From positions 1-8,361 of the forward strand of contig CACXHA010000117.1 of the NCBI GenBank assembly GCA_902767385.1: a DNA stretch of 8,361 bases, given 5' to 3'. Under the pieces are notes generated by a model. That model was not told the DNA's origin. It ran no database searches and saw only the letters and a program-made list of their open reading frames with translations. Below, piece after piece: positions 5,467 through 8,361 of the stretch. The DNA is from an uncultured Elusimicrobium sp. (GTDB lineage: Bacteria > Elusimicrobiota > Elusimicrobia > Elusimicrobiales > Elusimicrobiaceae). Made by a program: the position numbers and the translations under genes. The first letter of the stretch is position 1; every line of letters starts with the position of its first letter.

Positions 5467-6570
5467 ATGCGGATTCATGATGATATTCAGTTAGATTATT
5501 GCGACGTGCTACTTAGGCCCAAACGCTCGGCCTTGGCGTCGCGCTCGGCAGTGAATGTACTGCGCGAATATACCTTTAAATGGTGCAACCGGACTTTAAA
5601 TGCTACGGGAATTGTGGCGGCCAATATGTATACCACCGGCACGTTTGAAATCGCCCGCGCCATGCAAAAACAAAATTTACTAGCGGCTTTGCATAAACAT
5701 TACAGTGCACAAGAGATTATTGATTTTTTAACTGAAAACAAAAAAGAGTTTGGCTCTAACGATTTGATTTTTGTAAGCTCCGGCGTGAGCGATAGTGACT
5801 TTGGAAAACTCACTACCGTTATGAACACCAAGCTGGCGCAAAACATCTGCATTGACGTAGCCAATGGCTATTCCCCCTATTTAATGGACTTTGTGCGCAA
5901 GGTGCGCCACACCTGGCCCGACGCGCTAATTATGGCGGGCAACGTTGTAACCGGCGATATGTGCGAAGACCTTATCTTAAACGGAGCCGACATTGTAAAA
6001 GTGGGTATTGGCCCCGGCTCTGTGTGCACCACGCGCAAACTGACCGGCGTGGGACGGCCACAATTTTCTACGGTGATTGAGTGCGCAGACGCGGCACATG
6101 GCGTGGGAGGCATGATTTGTGCCGACGGCGGCTGCACCGTTCCCGGAGACGTATGCAAAAGTTTTTGTGCCGGGGCGGACTTTGTGATGTTAGGTGGTAT
6201 GCTGGCCGGACACGAAGAAAGCGGCGGCGAAATGAGCACAAAAATTTTTCAAACCGGCGAAGTAAATATGGTGGACGACGAACATTGTGCCATGGTGCTG
6301 GCTGAAAAACAGTACAAAAAGTTTTACGGTATGAGTTCGGCCTATGCGCAAGAACAACATTACGGCGGGTTGAAAAAATACCGCGCCAGCGAGGGAAAAG
6401 TAGTGGAACTGCCGTTTCGCGGGCCGATTGAGCCCACGCTACTGGCTATCCTGGGCGGTATGCGCAGCTGTATGACCTACATTGGTGCCAAACGCCTCAA
6501 AGATATGCCCAAATGCGCCAGTTTCTACCGCGTGAACCGGCAATTAAATACCATTTTTGGTAACGAGTAG
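5467..6570 (+). CDS. guaC: GMP reductase
   Basis: 367 residues, slightly longer than the roughly 347 of E. coli GuaC. It catalyses NADPH-dependent deamination of GMP to IMP with release of ammonia, feeding guanine nucleotides back into the purine pool; it acts in the cytoplasm. The IMPDH/GMPR barrel is clear from the block GIGPGSVCTTRKLTGVG, whose catalytic cysteine is C187, then IECADAAHGVGGMICADGG, ADFVMLGGMLAGHEESGGE and YGGLKKYRASEGK. E309 falls where GMP reductases have their catalytic glutamate. HEESGGE and the absence of CBS domains separate it from IMP dehydrogenase. The ATG at 5467 is preferred over one at 5419 because GGGAGG lies 4 bases upstream and family members begin near MRI..DIQLDYCDVL. 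It is divergent from the pilin operon and has no purine gene beside it. Confidence 0.95.
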   Translation: MRIHDDIQLDYCDVLLRPKRSALASRSAVNVLREYTFKWCNRTLNATGIVAANMYTTGTFEIARAMQKQNLLAALHKHYSAQEIIDFLTENKKEFGSNDLIFVSSGVSDSDFGKLTTVMNTKLAQNICIDVANGYSPYLMDFVRKVRHTWPDALIMAGNVVTGDMCEDLILNGADIVKVGIGPGSVCTTRKLTGVGRPQFSTVIECADAAHGVGGMICADGGCTVPGDVCKSFCAGADFVMLGGMLAGHEESGGEMSTKIFQTGEVNMVDDEHCAMVLAEKQYKKFYGMSSAYAQEQHYGGLKKYRASEGKVVELPFRGPIEPTLLAILGGMRSCMTYIGAKRLKDMPKCASFYRVNRQLNTIFGNE

Positions 6571-6585
6571 GGGCGAGCCGCCCCT
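6569..6585 (+). terminator. Short GC hairpin at the end of guaC, weak terminator candidate
   Basis: AGGGGCG (6569-6575) and CGCCCCT (6579-6585) form a perfect 7-base-pair stem with a 3-base loop, starting inside the guaC stop codon. No T-run follows, so termination would be inefficient. Some transcription may continue into the FKBP gene 117 bases downstream. Confidence 0.3.
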
Positions 6586-6655
6586 CCCGGTGCCCGCGCG
6601 TGTCATGTTTGGTAATATACTTACGCAAAAAACCGCGAGGGGCCCGGAAATATGT

Positions 6656-6661
6656 TACAAT
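6656..6661 (+). promoter_or_regulatory. Possible -10 box of the FKBP gene
   Basis: TACAAT matches five of six -10 bases and lies 26 bases before the ATG at 6688, leaving a leader of about 20 bases with the ribosome site AGGAGA. No -35 like TTGACA is found 16-18 bases upstream, where the sequence is GC-rich. Confidence 0.3.
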
Positions 6662-6687
6662 GAAACATCCCCAACTAGGAGACGATT

Positions 6688-7104
6688 ATGATTAAAGACG
6701 GCAGCAAAGTAAAATTTGATTACACCCTTACCGTAGACGGCCAAGTGGCCGATACGTCCGCCGGGCGAGCCCCCTTGGAATATACCCATGGTGCCGGGCA
6801 CATTATTAAAGGCCTGGAAAAAGAAATGACCGGCATGAAAGTAGGCGACAAAAAAACCGTTGTGGTAAAACCGGAAGAGGGTTACGGCCTGGTGCAAGAA
6901 GAGGCCATCCGCCGCGTACCCAAAACCGCTATCGGCGGCGCGGAAAACTTAAAAGTAGGCGATATGGTGGGTGCCTCTAACGCCGGGCATACGTTCCGCG
7001 CGGTGGTCAAAGAAATTACCGACACTGAAGTTGTGTTGGACTTCAACCACCCGCTGGCCGGCAAGACGCTCAACTTTGAGGTAGAAATCAAAGAGATTAA
7101 CTAA
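6688..7104 (+). CDS. SlyD-like FKBP-type peptidyl-prolyl cis-trans isomerase
   Basis: 138 residues, cytoplasmic (no signal peptide). It interconverts cis and trans prolyl bonds and probably acts as a folding chaperone. The FKBP core is split as in SlyD: residues 1-65 include VKFDYTLTVDGQVADTS and GHIIKGLEKEMTGMKVGDKKTV, and the chain returns to the core at LAGKTLNFEVEI (123-134). Between them, about 68-122, is the insert-in-flap domain, which holds the chaperone activity in SlyD proteins. The DFNHPLAGK signature is typical. The histidine/cysteine-rich metal-binding tail of E. coli SlyD is absent; the protein ends at IKEIN, as in many short SlyD-like members. The start has AGGAGA 5 bases upstream. 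It lies 117 bases after guaC and probably has its own promoter. It converges on thrS. Confidence 0.93.
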   Translation: MIKDGSKVKFDYTLTVDGQVADTSAGRAPLEYTHGAGHIIKGLEKEMTGMKVGDKKTVVVKPEEGYGLVQEEAIRRVPKTAIGGAENLKVGDMVGASNAGHTFRAVVKEITDTEVVLDFNHPLAGKTLNFEVEIKEIN

Positions 7105-7109
7105 AAGGT

Positions 7110-7150
7110 GGAGATCCCCGAACCCTGCGGGCCGCCAAATCGGGGATGAC
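7110..7150 (-). repeat. Hairpin repeat unit E (41 bases, perfect copy of 2311-2351)
   Basis: The arms ATCCCCGA (7114-7121) and TCGGGGAT (7140-7147) surround an 18-base interior, and GAC follows at 7148-7150. It begins only 5 bases after the FKBP stop codon, so it lies in the 3' end of that transcript. The flanks of the two copies differ, which fixes the repeat length at 41 bases. Confidence 0.85.
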
Positions 7151-7165
7151 ACTTACTACTTAGGT

Positions 7166-7193
7166 GTCATGCTGAGAAGGTTCTGCTCAGCAT
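7166..7193 (+). repeat. Hairpin repeat unit F (28 bases)
   Basis: GTC is followed by ATGCTGAG (7169-7176), a 9-base loop and CTCAGCAT (7186-7193), then C. The 8 pairs are perfect although the arm sequence shares only AT and little else with units A-E. This points to selection on the pairing, not on the sequence. Confidence 0.75.
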
Positions 7194-7206
7194 CTATAAC
7201 AACAAG

Positions 7207-7230
7207 ATCCCGTATCAAGTACGGGATGAC
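7207..7230 (-). repeat. Hairpin repeat unit G (inverted copy of unit C)
   Basis: ATCCCGTA (7207-7214), a 5-base loop, TACGGGAT (7220-7227) and GAC (7228-7230). Together with base 7206 it is an exact reverse complement of 2371-2395. Confidence 0.85.
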
Positions 7231-7242
7231 AACAAGGTGGAT

Positions 7243-7270
7243 ATCCTGAGCAACAACCACTCAGGATGAG
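7243..7270 (-). repeat. Hairpin repeat unit H (28 bases, edges diverged)
   Basis: ATCCTGAG (7243-7250) and CTCAGGAT (7260-7267) enclose a 9-base loop. The flank is GAG instead of GAC, and the base outside the other arm is not the usual C complement. The perfect stem and the 8-9-8 spacing still place it in the family. Confidence 0.65.
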
Positions 7271-7280
7271 ATTTGAAATT

Positions 7281-7310
7281 AAAAACCCCGGGTAATTGCC
7301 CGGGGTTTTT
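7281..7310. terminator. Bidirectional terminator between FKBP gene and thrS
   Basis: AAAAACCCCGGG (7281-7292) pairs perfectly with CCCGGGGTTTTT (7299-7310) around loop TAATTG. The seven G-C pairs with A-run and T-run on opposite sides work on both strands. It serves the FKBP gene (plus) and thrS (minus), whose stop codons lie on either side. Confidence 0.92.
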
Positions 7311-7322
7311 AGTTAAAAAGGC

Positions 7323-7350
7323 GTCATTCCCGAAGGTCGGTATCGGGAAT
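7323..7350 (+). repeat. Hairpin repeat unit I (28 bases)
   Basis: GTC, ATTCCCGA (7326-7333), a 9-base loop, TCGGGAAT (7343-7350), then C. It lies between the bidirectional terminator and the thrS stop codon, so it would be in the 3' untranslated end of thrS mRNA. Confidence 0.75.
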
Positions 7351-7360
7351 CTACACCACT

Positions 7361-8361
7361 TTATTTCAGCAAGTTTTTTAAGCTAAACGTTTTAACTTCT
7401 TCTTGCATTTGTTTAATCACGTCGTCCACGCTTAAAGGCTGCGTGTTCGTACCGTCTTTCAAACGTACGGTCAGCGTGCCGTTAGCGGCTTCGCTCTTGC
7501 CGATAATGGCCGTGTACGGGATACGCTGCATGTGCGCTTCGCGAATTTTGAGCCCCAGTTTTTCCGGGCGGATATCCAACTCCACGCGTAGACCCGCTTT
7601 TTTCATTTTGGCGGCCACTTCCTGCGCAAACGGAATTTGGTCGTCGGTGAGCGTCAAAAGTTTCATCTGCACCGGAGCTAGCCACAGCGGAAACCAACCT
7701 GCATAGTGTTCAATAAGCACGCCAGTAAAGCGTTCAATACTGCCAAACATAGCGCGGTGCACCATGATCGGGCGTTTGCGGCCTTCGGGGGCCACGTATT
7801 CCAAGTCAAAGCGTTCGGGCAGGTTGAAGTCAAACTGAATCGTGGAAAGCTGCCACAAGCGGCCAATCGCGTCCATCACTTTAATATCAATTTTCGGTCC
7901 GTAGAAAGCGGCCTCGCCGGCGTGGGTGGTGTAGGGGATGTTGTTTTGCTCAAGCACTTTTTTAAGTGCACTTTCGGCACGTTCCCACTCGGCCGGGTCT
8001 CCGGTGAAATGTTCCGGGTGCTCGGGGTCGCGCGTGGAAAGTTCCACCGCGTATTTTTCAAAGCCAAACGTTTTGAAAATATGCATGGCATATTCAAAAG
8101 CTTGTTTTACTTCTCCCTCTACCTGCTCGGGCGTGCAGAAAATGTGCGCATCATCTTGCGTAAATCCGCGCACGCGCAGCATACCATGCAACGCGCCGGA
8201 GCGTTCGTAGCGGTACACCGTACCCAGTTCACTAAAGCGCAGCGGCAAATCGCGGTAAGAACGCAAGTGCGTTTTGTAAATTTCCACGTGGAAAGGGCAG
8301 TTCATCGGCTTAATTTGGTATTTTTCTTCGTCAATTTCCATGGGGTGGAACATACTGTCGC
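7361..8361 (-). CDS. thrS: Threonyl-tRNA synthetase, C-terminal part (5' end outside window)
   Basis: About 332 residues are visible; the gene continues past the right edge, and the codons before the ATG at 8353 stay in frame (Asp-Ser), so that ATG is internal. The enzyme charges tRNA-Thr with threonine in the cytoplasm. Numbering from that methionine, KPMNCPFH (C19), TQDDAHIF (H70) and MVHRAMFGS (H199) carry the three zinc ligands that recognise threonine; the C-to-H spacing of 51 matches E. coli (C334/H385). Class II motif 2 is around FSELGTVYRYERSG...RVRGFTQDD, and motif 3 around the H199 block (FGSIERF). The last 100 or so residues, from WLAPVQMKLLTLTDDQ, are the anticodon-binding domain. 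The N-terminal editing and TGS domains would be outside the window. The stop is followed by repeat unit I and the bidirectional terminator. Confidence 0.97.
   Translation of the reverse strand, partial: DSMFHPMEIDEEKYQIKPMNCPFHVEIYKTHLRSYRDLPLRFSELGTVYRYERSGALHGMLRVRGFTQDDAHIFCTPEQVEGEVKQAFEYAMHIFKTFGFEKYAVELSTRDPEHPEHFTGDPAEWERAESALKKVLEQNNIPYTTHAGEAAFYGPKIDIKVMDAIGRLWQLSTIQFDFNLPERFDLEYVAPEGRKRPIMVHRAMFGSIERFTGVLIEHYAGWFPLWLAPVQMKLLTLTDDQIPFAQEVAAKMKKAGLRVELDIRPEKLGLKIREAHMQRIPYTAIIGKSEAANGTLTVRLKDGTNTQPLSVDDVIKQMQEEVKTFSLKNLLK

Noticed and set aside
6081..6305. Plus-strand open frame inside guaC, very arginine-rich
   Set aside because: It is an out-of-frame shadow of the well-supported guaC coding sequence.
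6602..6670. Tenth hairpin repeat before the FKBP gene (GTCATGTTT ... AAACATCC)
   Set aside because: The six-base arms are 52 bases apart, unlike the 5-18 base loops of the family, and the pairing is short enough to be chance.

Overview
The window looks like chromosomal DNA of an anaerobic, probably host-associated bacterium. The best guess is phylum Elusimicrobiota, because several type IV pilin-like genes with short divergent cysteine-containing tails sit together beside ordinary housekeeping genes. That assignment rests on gene style recalled from the group, not on a database search. No phage, transposase, CRISPR array or toxin gene is visible.

Layout, left to right. A tRNA-Lys(CTT) runs off the left edge on the minus strand. 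A plus-strand exported DUF885-family protein (231-2075) follows, with a good promoter and an intrinsic terminator. A 518-base gap (2076-2593) between converging genes holds four hairpin repeats and two or three terminators. A compact minus-strand operon (5332 down to 2594) encodes three type IV prepilin-like proteins and then a large secreted protein with 24 cysteines in its last 191 residues; gene spacing is 8-12 bases throughout. Divergent from it is a plus-strand GMP reductase gene, guaC (5467-6570). A plus-strand SlyD-like FKBP peptidyl-prolyl isomerase (6688-7104) comes next. A second convergent gap (7105-7360) holds five more hairpin repeats and a strong bidirectional terminator. The minus-strand 3' part of thrS fills the rest and runs off the right edge.

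How the parts relate. The pilin operon is the only multi-gene unit. Its gene order, small pilin-like proteins first and a large Sec-exported protein last, recalls minor-pilin operons that end in a tip protein such as PilY1. No assembly ATPase, platform protein or prepilin peptidase is in the window, so the machinery must be encoded elsewhere. guaC, the FKBP gene and thrS are independent housekeeping genes.

Three things deserve most attention. First, a family of nine small hairpins with a fixed frame (GTC, 8-base arm, usually 9-base loop, 8-base arm) has arm sequences that differ but still pair; all nine lie between convergent genes. Second, the cysteine-rich secreted protein and its cysteine-containing pilins carry even cysteine counts in every mature form. 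Third, the DUF885 protein appears to have lost two residues of its presumed metal site.
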